This document shows positions 48,359 to 57,367 of a stretch of DNA of 64,000 bases, piece by piece (within the stretch, counting starts at the first letter, position 1; each line of letters opens with the position of its first letter). Position numbers and translations under genes: made by a program. Source of the DNA: Martinezella dioscoreae (GTDB taxonomy: Bacteria > Pseudomonadota > Alphaproteobacteria > Rhizobiales > Rhizobiaceae); assembly GCF_009176305.1 (NCBI RefSeq), contig NZ_BLAJ01000001.1, positions 744,001 to 808,000 of the forward strand, in the 5' to 3' direction. The notes beneath the pieces were generated by a model. It ran no database searches. It was given only the letters and a program-made list of their open reading frames with translations, and was not told where the DNA came from.

Positions 48359-50119
48359 ATGGTTTTTCTTGCAAACGACCGACGCGAGCGTAGCGCCGTT
48401 GCTGCGTTGGCCGGTTCGCGTATTCTGCCGAATGGCTATGATCTCGCCGCATTCGCCTTCATTGCCGCTGCCGCCTATCTCACACTTCACGGTGTAGCCG
48501 AGATGCGCGCACCGCTGGCGAGCCTGTCCACGGCACCGCTGTCGCTCGACCCGGCCTATCTGCCTGAATATGCGTTGCGGACGACCTTGCGGATGATGGC
48601 GGCAATCGTTGCCTCCCTCATCTTCACCTTCGTCGTCGCAACGCTAGCCGCAAAGAGCCGCCGCGCCGAGAAGATCATCATTCCGGCTCTCGACATTCTG
48701 CAATCCGTCCCAGTGCTCGGCTTTCTGACCTTCACCGTCACCTTCTTCATGGGACTTTTCCCCGGAAGCCAGCTTGGTGCGGAATGTGCTTCGATCTTTG
48801 CGATCTTTACCAGCCAGGCGTGGAACATGGCCTTCTCCTTTTATCAGTCGCTGCGGACGGTTCCGCGCGATCTCGATGAGGTCAGCCGCGGTTTCGGCCT
48901 GTCGAGCTGGCAGCGCTTCTGGCGGCTGGAGGCTCCCTTTGCTGCGCCCGGCCTCGTCTGGAACACGATGATGTCGATGTCCGGCGGCTGGTTCTTCGTG
49001 GTTGCTTCCGAAGCGATCACGGTCGGCGATACTACCGTGCAGCTTCCCGGGCTCGGCTCATGGCTGGCGGTTGCCATCGACAAGCAGGATTTCGCCGCCG
49101 TAAGCTGGGCTGTATTTGCCATGGCGGTCGTCATCCTTCTTTACGATCAGCTGCTTTTCCGCCCGATCGTCGCCTGGGCAGACAAGTTTCGCTTCGAGCA
49201 GACAGCCGGGCAGCAGAAGCCGCGCTCCTGGGTCTATTCGCTGATCCGCCGCACGCGTCTCCTGAAGTACGTGATCACACCTTTGGCCGCTGCATGGGGT
49301 AGGCTGATGCTCGTGCGGCTGCTGCCGACGTCGCGTACGGTTGCAAAAGAGCGAGGCGGGCAGCAAGCCGTCGGCTGGGCCATCGATATCGCCTGGTATG
49401 CGCTGATCGCCGTCGTCGGTGCCTGGAGTATCTGGGATGCGGTTTCCTATCTCAGCCAGACGCTCTCCTGGGGCGATGTCTGGATTGCTTTTGCCGGCGG
49501 GTTTGTAACGCTCGTTCGCGTTGTCGTTCTTATTGCGGTCGCCAGTGTCATCTGGGTTCCGATCGGAGTCTGGATCGGCCTGCGGCCTGCGGTTGCTGAG
49601 CGTGTTCAGCCTCTGGCACAGTTCCTGGCGGCGTTTCCGGCAAATGTGCTCTTTCCTGTGGCGGTGGTTGCGATCGTTGCGACGGGTGCTAGCCCGAACG
49701 TCTGGCTGTCGCCGCTGATGGTCCTCGGCACACAATGGTACATCCTATTCAACGTGATTGCCGGCGCGAGTGCATTTCCCACCGATCTGCGGGAGGCATC
49801 CTCGGTCTATCGGCTGCGCTCATGGACATGGTGGCGGCGCGTGATGCTGCCGGGAATATTCCCTTACTACGTAACGGGAGCGCTGACGGCGTCCGGCGGT
49901 TCATGGAACGCCAGCATCGTCGCTGAACTAGCAAGCTGGGGCAACACGAAACTCGAAGCCTTCGGACTTGGATCATACATCGCGAAGGCGACAGAAGCAG
50001 GCGATTTTCCGCGGGTCATCCTCGGCATCGTTGTCATGTCGATCTTTGTGACACTCTTCAACAGAACGCTCTGGCGGCCGCTCTACGTTTTCGCCGAACG
50101 CCGCATGCGCCTCGATTAA
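48359..50119 (+). CDS. ABC transporter permease, two fused NitT/TauT-like domains
   Basis: A 586-residue protein with two permease domains in one chain (about 70-285 and 330-575). Each has a BPD_transp_1/EAA-type loop: EVSRGFGLSSWQRFWRLEAP (about 174-193) and REASSVYRLRSWTWWRRVML (about 480-500). About 12 helices. Homologous to the nitrate/sulphonate/taurine (NitT/TauT) permeases, but here doubled. Its partner ATPase follows 21 bases on. No substrate-binding protein gene is present in the window, so the substrate is unknown. Confidence 0.88.
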   Translation: MVFLANDRRERSAVAALAGSRILPNGYDLAAFAFIAAAAYLTLHGVAEMRAPLASLSTAPLSLDPAYLPEYALRTTLRMMAAIVASLIFTFVVATLAAKSRRAEKIIIPALDILQSVPVLGFLTFTVTFFMGLFPGSQLGAECASIFAIFTSQAWNMAFSFYQSLRTVPRDLDEVSRGFGLSSWQRFWRLEAPFAAPGLVWNTMMSMSGGWFFVVASEAITVGDTTVQLPGLGSWLAVAIDKQDFAAVSWAVFAMAVVILLYDQLLFRPIVAWADKFRFEQTAGQQKPRSWVYSLIRRTRLLKYVITPLAAAWGRLMLVRLLPTSRTVAKERGGQQAVGWAIDIAWYALIAVVGAWSIWDAVSYLSQTLSWGDVWIAFAGGFVTLVRVVVLIAVASVIWVPIGVWIGLRPAVAERVQPLAQFLAAFPANVLFPVAVVAIVATGASPNVWLSPLMVLGTQWYILFNVIAGASAFPTDLREASSVYRLRSWTWWRRVMLPGIFPYYVTGALTASGGSWNASIVAELASWGNTKLEAFGLGSYIAKATEAGDFPRVILGIVVMSIFVTLFNRTLWRPLYVFAERRMRLD

Positions 50120-50140
50120 TTCAAGATCGGAGAACCGAAT

Positions 50141-51472
50141 ATGGAAAACGCTGTCATCTCCAGGAAGACCGATATTGCAAGGAATGCGCCGTTGGTTTTC
50201 GCCAAGCAGGTGTGCCAGGCCTACGACAAGGGAGCGTCCGGCTCGCTCGTCGTACTCGAAAATGTCGATCTTCAGCTTTATCCCAATGAAATCGTTGGAT
50301 TGCTCGGCCGTTCCGGCTCCGGCAAGTCCACGCTGCTGCGTGCGATTGCCGGCCTGATCCGCCCGAGCAGAGGGGACATTACCTTCGAAGGCCGGCCGGT
50401 CGTCGGCCCCAACTCCGATGTTGCCGTGGTCTTCCAGAGCTTCGCGCTCTTTCCCTGGCTGACCGTGCTGCAAAACGTTGAGCTAGGTCTGGAAGCGCAA
50501 GGTGTTGCGTCGTCCGAGCGGCGCAAGCGAGCGCTCGCTGCCATCGATCTCATCGGCCTCGACGGTTTCGAAAGCGCCTATCCGAAGGAGCTGTCGGGCG
50601 GCATGCGCCAGCGTGTCGGTCTTGCGCGGGCACTCGTCGTCCGGCCAAAGGTTCTGCTGATGGACGAACCCTTTTCGGCGCTCGACGTGCTGACGGCGGA
50701 AACGCTTCGCACGGATCTGCTCGATCTGTGGTGCGAGGGTCGGATGCCGATCGAGTCGGTTCTGATGGTGACCCACAATATCGAAGAAGCGGTGCTGATG
50801 TGCGACCGCATCCTGATCTTCGGATCGAATCCCGGCCGTGTGATTGCGGAGATCCATGTCGATCTGCCGCAGCCGCGCAACCGTCTCGATCCTGCCTTCC
50901 GCATGCTGGTCGAAGACATTTATGCGCGGATGACGGTGAAGACCGGTGCACCGACGCGCGAGGGCCTTTTTCCCGGCACCGGCATTGCCATGGCTCTGCC
51001 GCGCGTGTCGACCAACCTTATGTCCGGTCTGATCGAAACGGTCGCCGCTGAGCCCTATCGAGGGCAGGCCGATCTGCCGCCGCTGGCCACCCATCTGCAT
51101 CTCGGCATCGATGACCTCTTTCCGGTCGCGGAAACGCTTCAACTGCTGCGTTTTGCCGATCTGGAAGGGGGCGACATCAAGCTGACGGCGCCGGGCTTAC
51201 GCTTCTCCGATAGCGATGTCGACGAACGCAAGAAGCTTTTCGAGCAGCATCTGGCGACCTATGTGCCGCTGGCTGCTCACATTCGCCGCGTGCTCGACGA
51301 GCGGCCGACCCACCGCGCGCCTGCCCGGCGCTTCCGCGATGAGCTGGAGGATTACATGTCCGAGGATTATGCCGACACCACCCTCAAGGCTGTTACGAAC
51401 TGGGCCCGCTATGCGGAATATTTCGCCTATGACGAAAATGCCGATCTGTTCACGCTGGAAAACCCAAGTTGA
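50141..51472 (+). CDS. ABC transporter ATP-binding protein with AAA-associated C-terminal domain
   Basis: 443 residues. An N-terminal ABC domain (about 12-270): Walker A LLGRSGSGKSTLLRAIAG near 57-74, signature LSGGMRQRVGLARALVV near 150, Walker B VLLMDEPFSALDVL near 170. A C-terminal extension (about 290-440, YRGQADLPPLATHLHLGIDD, EDYADTTLKAVTNWARYAEY) matches the AAA-associated domain (PF09821) found on nitrate/sulphonate-type transporters with doubled permeases. Such systems usually lack a dedicated binding protein. GGAGAACC precedes the ATG. Forms an operon with the permease upstream. Confidence 0.88.
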   Translation: MENAVISRKTDIARNAPLVFAKQVCQAYDKGASGSLVVLENVDLQLYPNEIVGLLGRSGSGKSTLLRAIAGLIRPSRGDITFEGRPVVGPNSDVAVVFQSFALFPWLTVLQNVELGLEAQGVASSERRKRALAAIDLIGLDGFESAYPKELSGGMRQRVGLARALVVRPKVLLMDEPFSALDVLTAETLRTDLLDLWCEGRMPIESVLMVTHNIEEAVLMCDRILIFGSNPGRVIAEIHVDLPQPRNRLDPAFRMLVEDIYARMTVKTGAPTREGLFPGTGIAMALPRVSTNLMSGLIETVAAEPYRGQADLPPLATHLHLGIDDLFPVAETLQLLRFADLEGGDIKLTAPGLRFSDSDVDERKKLFEQHLATYVPLAAHIRRVLDERPTHRAPARRFRDELEDYMSEDYADTTLKAVTNWARYAEYFAYDENADLFTLENPS

Positions 51473-51647
51473 AACCTTCAGCCGAAGCGAATGTGAAAGG
51501 GTTGCCGCCGGCTGAGGCGGTGGCCGGTCCCCTTATATTTCTGGATTTGATAGGCCGCCACGGCAGAGCTTAGCGCATGAGATCCGGCAGATCGCCGCTT
51601 TGGCGGTCTGAGGTCGCGCGGCCTGTCTGGCTGCGGGACGGATTGAC

Positions 51648-52013
51648 GTGCGCAGAGACAACGAAGAACTCGGCCGTTTCCTGGAAGCGCTCAACAGGAA
51701 CAAGCCAAATAGGCCGGGCAAGGAAAAGCGCCGCCTATCCCACATTGTCAAGCGCTTCGGCGGGCGGGTAGCACGGCTGAAGGATTTTATCGGTCTCCTA
51801 TATATGATGGCGCTTCTCTGGGGTGCGCATTGGCTTATGCGGATGGCTACACGCTTGTTCTTCAATGGATTTTTGTCTGCCAGCAGGACGCGCACGCTTC
51901 TCCGCTGGGCAGCGGGTCTCAACAGGGCGAGCCTTGTCGTTCTTCGGCGCAGCCAGCGCCGGCGTCTCGTCAGCCGCTATGCCGGAAACGATAACAATGA
52001 CCGCCGCGCTTGA
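51648..52013 (+). CDS. Hypothetical basic membrane protein
   Basis: 121 residues if started at the GTG at 51648. Basic N-terminus, one hydrophobic segment FIGLLYMMALLWGAHWLMRM (about 47-66), basic C-terminus. GGGACGG precedes the start with fair spacing. Codon use looks like coding sequence. No homologue recognised. The region from 51473 to 52221 otherwise contains no supported gene. Uncertain. Confidence 0.4.
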   Translation: MRRDNEELGRFLEALNRNKPNRPGKEKRRLSHIVKRFGGRVARLKDFIGLLYMMALLWGAHWLMRMATRLFFNGFLSASRTRTLLRWAAGLNRASLVVLRRSQRRRLVSRYAGNDNNDRRA

Positions 52014-52221
52014 TCAGGCCGCCGTCTCCTCGAGTGCGGCACCGGTATCTGACGCTGTTTGCAACGGGCGAACATGTGCGGGCCCAAGCTCTCGTCAGCT
52101 GCGGGGAATGTCATGCGAGACGAAAGTCAAAGAGTGCGGCTGTTGTCTTGGCGCTTCGGGTCAGGCAGTTTGCAGCTTCCGCACGCAATGCTGCGGAAAT
52201 GGTGATGCAGGGATGCAAGGG

Positions 52222-53286
52222 ATGAGGCGCGAATTTCTGAAATACCTCTTCGAAATGCCCTTTCTTTGGCTCGGCATTATGATCCTCGCCGGTCTCATTT
52301 TCATCGGCGATACCATCACGGATCTGGAGATCGCCTTTGCCGTTCTTTATGTCTCGGTAATCTTGCTGGCGGTCTATTCCGGTCGACCCGGAGCTATCGC
52401 GATGGTCGGGATTGCATGTGCCGCCCTGACCGTCATCAGCTATTTTTTGACGAGCCATGGCGCCTCTCAGGCCGGCCTGATCAACAGTACGCTTAGTCTG
52501 GTCGCGATCGGTGCGACCACTTACCTGGCAATCAGGATCGAAATGCTCGATGCCAGGGCGAGGCAGGCACAATCGGAGCTCGCGCGCATGTCGCGTCTCA
52601 TGATCGTCGGTGAGTTGGGTACGTCGGTAGCCCATGAGGTCAGCCAGCCGATCACTGCAATTGCCGCCAACGGCAATGCCGCGCTTCGATGGCTTTCTGC
52701 AACACCGGCCGATCACGACGAAGCCCGCCGCGCCATCGAGCGAATTGTCGCGGATGCCGGGCGAGCAGGCGATGTCATTGGCCGTGTCCGTGGACTGGTG
52801 GCGCGCTCGTCGCCGTCTAGCGACACGATCGATCTGGCCGAAGCCATCAATGATGTGCTGGAACTCGTCCGCAGCGAAATCCGTCGGAATCAGATCCTGT
52901 TCCGTTCGGAATTGGCGGGCGATCTGCCGTTGATGGTTGGCGATCGTGTCCAGCTTCAACAGGTGCTTCTCAATCTCGTCATGAATGCGATCGAAGCTCT
53001 GGCTGAGGTCGATGCAGGAACGCGCGAGTTGCTCGTCAGCGCCGCCGCGGATGAACGGAAGGTGACCGTCAGCGTACGCGATACCGGTGGCGGCATGCCG
53101 GCCGAAATGCTCGACAGGATATTCGAAGCCTTCTACACGACGAAGCCGAAAGGCATGGGGATGGGGCTTGCTATCAGCCGGTCCATCATCGAGGCGCATG
53201 GCGGGGCCATTTATGCGGCGCCGAATTTTCCGCACGGAGCCGTCTTCGGTTTCACCTTGCCGCTCGGCGGAAAGGCAAAGGGATAG
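52222..53286 (+). CDS. Sensor histidine kinase with membrane-spanning input domain
   Basis: 354 residues from the ATG at 52222 (AGGG nine bases upstream; the ATG at 52213 is an alternative, and the open frame runs further upstream without support). Hydrophobic helices at about 10-100, a coiled-coil linker (EMLDARARQAQSELARMSRL), H-box ELGTSVAHEVSQPITAIAAN (phosphorylatable His about residue 138), N-box QQVLLNLVMNAIEAL (about 252), G1 VRDTGGGMP and G2 GMGMGLAISRSIIEAHGG. It is a FixL/NtrY-like kinase by sequence; the ligand is unknown. Its stop is three bases before the response regulator. Confidence 0.9.
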   Translation: MRREFLKYLFEMPFLWLGIMILAGLIFIGDTITDLEIAFAVLYVSVILLAVYSGRPGAIAMVGIACAALTVISYFLTSHGASQAGLINSTLSLVAIGATTYLAIRIEMLDARARQAQSELARMSRLMIVGELGTSVAHEVSQPITAIAANGNAALRWLSATPADHDEARRAIERIVADAGRAGDVIGRVRGLVARSSPSSDTIDLAEAINDVLELVRSEIRRNQILFRSELAGDLPLMVGDRVQLQQVLLNLVMNAIEALAEVDAGTRELLVSAAADERKVTVSVRDTGGGMPAEMLDRIFEAFYTTKPKGMGMGLAISRSIIEAHGGAIYAAPNFPHGAVFGFTLPLGGKAKG

Positions 53287-53289
53287 GGA

Positions 53290-53940
53290 ATGCAGGGACG
53301 GCAGCCGACCGTTTACGTCATCGACGATGATCCATCCGTACGCGATGGACTCGACAGTCTATTGCGCTCCGTCGGCTATGATACGCATGGCTTTGCGTCG
53401 CCGCGGGATTTCTTGGCGTCTCCTCGGTCTGAAGGGCCAGCTTGCATCGTCCTGGACGTCAGGATGCCGGATGCGAGCGGGCTTGACTTTCAGGATGAAC
53501 TTGCCCGGGCGGGTTATACGATCCCGATCATTTTCCTCACCGGACACGGCGATGTGCCGATGTCCGTCAGGGCGATGAAAGCCGGCGCGGTTGAGTTTCT
53601 TCTAAAGCCGTTCCGGGAACAGGATCTGCTCGACGCCATCAGGCAGGCGCTCGAAATTGATCGCGCCCGCCTGCGCAAGCAGGCGGCGGAGGTTGATCTT
53701 CACGAGCGGTTTTCAACGCTCACGTCGCGCGAACGTGAGGTGATGGCGCTCGTTGCGCGAGGCCTCCTGAACAAGCAGATCGCCGCCGAGATCGGCCTCA
53801 GCGAAATCACCGTAAAGGTCCATCGCGGTCAGGCCATGCGCAAGATGCGGGCCGACTCCGTTGCCGATCTCATTCGGATGGCAGATAACCTCGGCCTCAC
53901 AGACGGTAAAGCCAACGATACAGCGCCTGGGCTCCGCTAA
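53290..53940 (+). CDS. Response regulator, FixJ/NarL family
   Basis: 216 residues. Receiver domain (about 5-120) with acidic pocket DDDPSVRDGL, phospho-acceptor Asp in VLDVRMPD (about 57), Thr in FLTGHGD, and Lys in LLKPF. LuxR-type HTH (about 145-205): LTSREREVMALVARGLLNKQ and LSEITVKVHRGQAMRKMRAD. It is the partner of the kinase three bases upstream. Signal and targets unknown; not necessarily the oxygen sensor FixLJ, since no PAS or haem domain is visible in the kinase. Confidence 0.93.
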   Translation: MQGRQPTVYVIDDDPSVRDGLDSLLRSVGYDTHGFASPRDFLASPRSEGPACIVLDVRMPDASGLDFQDELARAGYTIPIIFLTGHGDVPMSVRAMKAGAVEFLLKPFREQDLLDAIRQALEIDRARLRKQAAEVDLHERFSTLTSREREVMALVARGLLNKQIAAEIGLSEITVKVHRGQAMRKMRADSVADLIRMADNLGLTDGKANDTAPGLR

Positions 53941-54008
53941 ACTTAGCGCATTTACCCCAGTCGCAAGGATTTCATGGCTTGCAAATGCGGTGGCACCGGG
54001 TTGTGGAT

Positions 54009-54404
54009 TCAATCCTGCGAAACCGTGGGCGTTCCCTGGTGAAAGATCATCTGCCATCGCCCATCGATGCGCTGCCAGATCGAGCTCCGTAAAGTATGCC
54101 GCTCCTGGCCATTCTCTCGAGCCTCTCGGATGCTTCGATAAGTGACGAGGACGGCATCCGGTGAGATCGATCGAAAGACATAGTCGCGGGAAATAATGGG
54201 CGGAGCGGCTTCTTCCGATTTTTCTGCGGCCAGACAGGCGATTAGTTCATCTCTATCGTCATAGACCGTTCCGGAGCTGCCGAATTCAACGAAGCCTTCC
54301 GCCAATAGTTCCGCCACGATCGCCGGCGATTGCCGGATTTGAGGGAGATGCAGCTTCTGCTCCAGTAGGCGGATCTCTTCAAGCTCGTGTTGGGAGACGT
54401 CCAT
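54009..54404 (-). CDS. DUF4440/NTF2-like protein
   Basis: 131 residues from the ATG at 54404, with GGAGG about 10 bases upstream; an upstream ATG six codons earlier is also possible. The NTF2-like fold is suggested by LAEGFVEFGSSGTVYDDRDE (about 35-54) and LRSSIWQRIDGRWQMIFHQG (about 107-126). DUF4440 members include enzymes and binding proteins; role unknown. Converges with the response regulator gene (68 bases). Confidence 0.82.
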   Translation of the reverse strand: MDVSQHELEEIRLLEQKLHLPQIRQSPAIVAELLAEGFVEFGSSGTVYDDRDELIACLAAEKSEEAAPPIISRDYVFRSISPDAVLVTYRSIREARENGQERHTLRSSIWQRIDGRWQMIFHQGTPTVSQD

Positions 54405-54451
54405 GGTCTCGGCAACCTCCATTGGGTGTTGATGCTCGGCTGCAATGGGCC

Positions 54452-55045
54452 TCAATGTGTTGGTGCAAGCATCTGCAGGTTTCTTTCCCGTCTGATCTTA
54501 TGGTTTTGATCATAGTCGGTTTGCCGGGATTGCTCCAATTCGATGGCAAAAAGTTCGGCGGCGTGACGGCCTGCCTGTGTTCTGTCGTCTTCGATGACGG
54601 CAGCTATCCGCCGAAACAATTCGGACTCGAAGCCGCCTGCATTGTTCAAGGCATTCGGCCGCGCAAGCCTTGCACCGCCATCCAATCTGATTGCCGAAAC
54701 GTAGAACTCATCCTCGTAATCGGCACCTGCCGACGTCAATTCAGCGCACCCATATAATAGCAATCCGGTTTCCCAGCGATCGCATAGGCGGATGTTGAGC
54801 TCATCAAACGAATATTCGCAGGAAAATTCCCGAGCGTACACCGTCATTCTCCCGTCTTGGCGATCGGCGATATCCCGGCAATACCGGTTCCCCTCAACGC
54901 ATCGGTCGGTGCGATGATGAAAGCATTCGGCTTTTTCGGCATGAATGGCACTCTCCTTCGATGGCCTTGTAGCCTTTTCAATCGTAGCGCCTGGTGCATC
55001 CGGTTTCGCTGACTTCGGGCTAGATCCTACGCTGCCCGGGCTCAT
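54452..55045 (-). CDS. Hypothetical protein next to the prophage repressor
   Basis: 197 residues if the ATG at 55045 is used; an in-frame ATG at 54847 would give 131. The central part (YAREFSCEYSFDELNIRLCD, WETGLLLYGCAELTSAG) looks globular and soluble; no family recognised. The N-terminal half is polar and Cys/His-containing (CFHHRTDRC). It lies between DUF4440 and the repressor, on the same strand, with 115 bases to the repressor stop. May be phage-derived. Confidence 0.45.
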   Translation of the reverse strand: MSPGSVGSSPKSAKPDAPGATIEKATRPSKESAIHAEKAECFHHRTDRCVEGNRYCRDIADRQDGRMTVYAREFSCEYSFDELNIRLCDRWETGLLLYGCAELTSAGADYEDEFYVSAIRLDGGARLARPNALNNAGGFESELFRRIAAVIEDDRTQAGRHAAELFAIELEQSRQTDYDQNHKIRRERNLQMLAPTH

Positions 55046-55082
55046 TCCATTCAGGACCAATGGCTCTTATCGGTGAAGTTGC

Positions 55083-55107
55083 CATTCAACATGATATATG
55101 TCAACAT
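55083..55107. promoter_or_regulatory. Candidate repressor-binding site downstream of the repressor gene
   Basis: Contains ATGTCAACAT (55098-55107) and a related TTCAACAT at 55085-55092. The same ATGTTGACAT motif, in inverse orientation, is found at 55983-55992 next to the repressor start. Located in an AT-rich stretch upstream of gene 54452-55045, which it may control. Confidence 0.45.
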
Positions 55108-55160
55108 ATTTTATGTTTATTGTGTAGCTCAAACAAAAAATGGCTGTAGCTAAATTGATT

Positions 55161-55949
55161 TTATTTGCGTGCGATATGACCGCAGATGCGGCCGATGATC
55201 GTCAAGCGGTCCAATTCGACGGTGAAAGTTTCCAGTGCCGGATTGTCGGAAATGATCTTGACTTCGCTTGGCCGGCTAAAGGGAACTCGCTGGAGGCGCT
55301 TGATCTGGGGTTCCGTATAGCCGTCGCTGATCGCGTAGACCGTATCGGTGGTCATTTGGTTCTGCGAGAGATCGACGATCACGCGATCGCCAGGCATATA
55401 GGTCGGCTGCATGGAATCGCCGACAACTTCCATGATAATTGTGTGGTTCGGTGAGGCCTTTGCCTCGTTTCGCAGATATCCGGTGGGGATAAGCCATTCC
55501 GCGACGATCTTATGCCCGGCAACATTGCCCGAACCGACGGGAAGGTTGATGACTTCGCCGACGATGCCGCTGCCGGCGCCGAGCTTGACGTCCACCTCCG
55601 GTGTTGCGCCTTCGATCTGTGGCTTCCAGTGTTCCCGGCTGTAGCTGAGTTCGTCGCCACTCTCGGCAAATCCGTCCTGATCCTGCTCGTCCGGGTCGAA
55701 TGACATGACGATGTTCGGCGACGGTCGTGCGGCTTTGCGCAGGCCTTCGCCAGTCAGCAGGTAGGCCGCCGTCGTGCCGAATTTCTTCGCATATCGATTG
55801 GCGACTTCGGCACTGAATTCGTTCTGGCCGTTTTCATGCGCGCGATAGGTGGACAGGCTGACGCCCAGCGCTTCCGCCGCCTTCGTGGCTGATGGATAAT
55901 TTGCGGCTTCGCGGGCCGCTCTCAGTCGTTCGCCCATGGATTTCTGCAT
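55161..55949 (-). CDS. Phage repressor, XRE HTH with S24/LexA-type peptidase domain
   Basis: 262 residues. N-terminal HTH_XRE (about 5-65: GERLRAAREAANYPSATKAA, VSLSTYRAHENGQNEFS) and C-terminal S24 peptidase-like domain (about 165-255) with GDSMQPTYMPGDRVIVD (catalytic Ser near residue 178) and a Lys in EPQIKRLQRV that could be the general base. This is a CI-like repressor whose autocleavage would allow SOS induction. AAGGGTCG precedes the ATG. Marks the left end of the prophage remnant. Confidence 0.92.
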   Translation of the reverse strand: MQKSMGERLRAAREAANYPSATKAAEALGVSLSTYRAHENGQNEFSAEVANRYAKKFGTTAAYLLTGEGLRKAARPSPNIVMSFDPDEQDQDGFAESGDELSYSREHWKPQIEGATPEVDVKLGAGSGIVGEVINLPVGSGNVAGHKIVAEWLIPTGYLRNEAKASPNHTIIMEVVGDSMQPTYMPGDRVIVDLSQNQMTTDTVYAISDGYTEPQIKRLQRVPFSRPSEVKIISDNPALETFTVELDRLTIIGRICGHIARK

Positions 55950-55982
55950 CTTTCGACCCTTGCAAAATTTCCGACATAAATA

Positions 55983-56010
55983 ATGTTGACATCGCCATTA
56001 TTATCAACAT
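55983..56010. promoter_or_regulatory. Candidate repressor operator upstream of the repressor
   Basis: ATGTTGACAT at 55983-55992 and TATCAACATA at 56002-56011 form an inverted repeat with TGTTGA / TCAACA half-sites about 14 bases apart, in the AT-rich gap between the divergent repressor and phage genes. Same half-site as at 55098-55107. A place for the repressor to bind both promoters. Confidence 0.55.
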
Positions 56011-56107
56011 AATTTGTGTTTATCAAGATGCCCGTGGCGCAAAACGCTAATTGGCACGTGAGCAGCCTGGCGCGGTAGGCGGCAGATAATGTTTTAGAGG
56101 TGAGGTG

Positions 56108-56314
56108 ATGATCATGGGCAGTGGGAGCAGAAGGGCAGCGCCGCGGGCTGGATATTTCGATCGCTTTTGGGGGTGCCCCGGATGCCTTCGAATTTTGTCG
56201 ATTGCGGAGATCGTCGAGCAGCATTGTGAGAATTGTGATGCAGCTGTCCAGCCTGCTGAAATGACGGAGGCCAAGTCTTTTTCTGAGGCAGCGGGCCAGG
56301 AGGTGCTGCCATGA
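56108..56314 (+). CDS. Small phage protein with zinc-ribbon-like CxxC pair
   Basis: 68 residues with two CxxC motifs (CPGC near 22-25 and CENC near 40-43), spaced like a zinc ribbon. GAGGTGAGG lies before the ATG. Its stop overlaps the ATG of the next gene in ATGA, indicating translational coupling and supporting both genes. Function unknown. Confidence 0.55.
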   Translation: MIMGSGSRRAAPRAGYFDRFWGCPGCLRILSIAEIVEQHCENCDAAVQPAEMTEAKSFSEAAGQEVLP

Positions 56315-56535
56315 TCGAAATGCTTCAGGGCCTTCTCGCTTGCATCGCCGCGGCGTTGTTTTTCGTCGCTATGGTGATTGCGATGAAGTCGGCCATTTGG
56401 AATTCGCCAATGCCATCCCTCAAGGATGAAGACTCCGGTGCCCCGGAAGGAGACCAAATTCACTTCCGCATTGTCGAAGACTCCACGCTTGAGCCCAGAA
56501 AGCCGGCGCAGGCAGCAAAGCTGCGCAGGCGGTAG
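56311..56535 (+). CDS. Small single-pass membrane protein, phage-associated
   Basis: 74 residues with one membrane helix (LLACIAAALFFVAMVIAMKS, about 8-27) and a polar C-terminal tail. AGGAGG is inside the previous gene, with good spacing to this ATG; the two genes overlap by four bases. Function unknown. Confidence 0.55.
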   Translation: MIEMLQGLLACIAAALFFVAMVIAMKSAIWNSPMPSLKDEDSGAPEGDQIHFRIVEDSTLEPRKPAQAAKLRRR

Positions 56536-56610
56536 ACGGGCACCAGAACGTTAAAACTCAATCGGAAACCCTAGAGATAGACCTGGCCAAGCGAGCCGGG
56601 GGAGGTTGCT

Positions 56611-56895
56611 ATGAACGAATTTCAAATCGGAACAGAGGCCGTTGCCGGTGGCCACCTCGGCTGGATTCGCAAGGTTCACCGAGCCACAAATGAGATTCTT
56701 CGAGATAGTCGGGGCGAACCGATCGTCTTCGAAACGCAGGATGCCGCCAAGGCTGCAGCCCGCGAGGCGATGGTCGCTTATCTCAACACGCCTATGCTGC
56801 GTGATGGGGCGAGGGTGGAGGCAATTTCCAAGGCGGAGGCCTTCTTCAAACCCAAATCGCACAGCCCTATCGCCGTCGCTGGAAGCGCTTCATGA
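56611..56895 (+). CDS. Small hypothetical protein of the prophage
   Basis: 94 residues; soluble, alpha-helical in the centre (AAKAAAREAMVAYLNT). Excellent Shine-Dalgarno (GGGGGAGG) and spacing. Typical of small early-region phage proteins; no family recognised. Confidence 0.6.
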   Translation: MNEFQIGTEAVAGGHLGWIRKVHRATNEILRDSRGEPIVFETQDAAKAAAREAMVAYLNTPMLRDGARVEAISKAEAFFKPKSHSPIAVAGSAS

Positions 56896-56950
56896 GCGGT
56901 CCATGGATAAAAAAAGGATCAAATTCACCGACGAAAGGAGTTGAACTGTC

Positions 56951-57367
56951 ATGACCAAAGGCAGGCTGGATCTTCTTCTCGATGGACTCGGCATCAAGCT
57001 GGTTCCTGTCCATCGGCGCCGTGCGCCTGCGGAGAGCCATGCGCGCGGTACGATGCAGGAAATCCGAGGCCGCTACGGCGATGGCCATCTGGTCTTCGTT
57101 CTACGATGCATCCGGCAAACCGGGAGCAATCGCGATGAACTCTGGTCGGACACGATCGGCGCCGTATCCGATGTTCTAGCGCAACGGCAGGATTGGGCGC
57201 TGCAGCGACCCGGCGATCTTCTGGGCGCCTTTGATGATATCGCGCTTGCCACATTGCGCACGGATGCGGTGGCGCGGCGGCCCTGGCCCGTTCGGGCGAC
57301 GTTGCGAACGCTGATTTATCAGGAATTGGAGAAACGACTTGATGCACCGGTCCGCCTCGCAGTTTGA
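56951..57367 (+). CDS. Hypothetical phage protein
   Basis: 138 residues with GAAAGGAG upstream of the ATG. Basic protein, contains GIKLVPVHRRRAPAE and a later QELEKRL. No family recognised. Its 3' end overlaps the start of the next gene by 26 bases, indicating a tight phage-type operon. Confidence 0.6.
   Translation: MTKGRLDLLLDGLGIKLVPVHRRRAPAESHARGTMQEIRGRYGDGHLVFVLRCIRQTGSNRDELWSDTIGAVSDVLAQRQDWALQRPGDLLGAFDDIALATLRTDAVARRPWPVRATLRTLIYQELEKRLDAPVRLAV

Noticed and set aside
52010..52225. 71-codon frame before the histidine kinase
   Set aside because: Overlaps other frames and has no ribosome site; part of the kinase upstream region.
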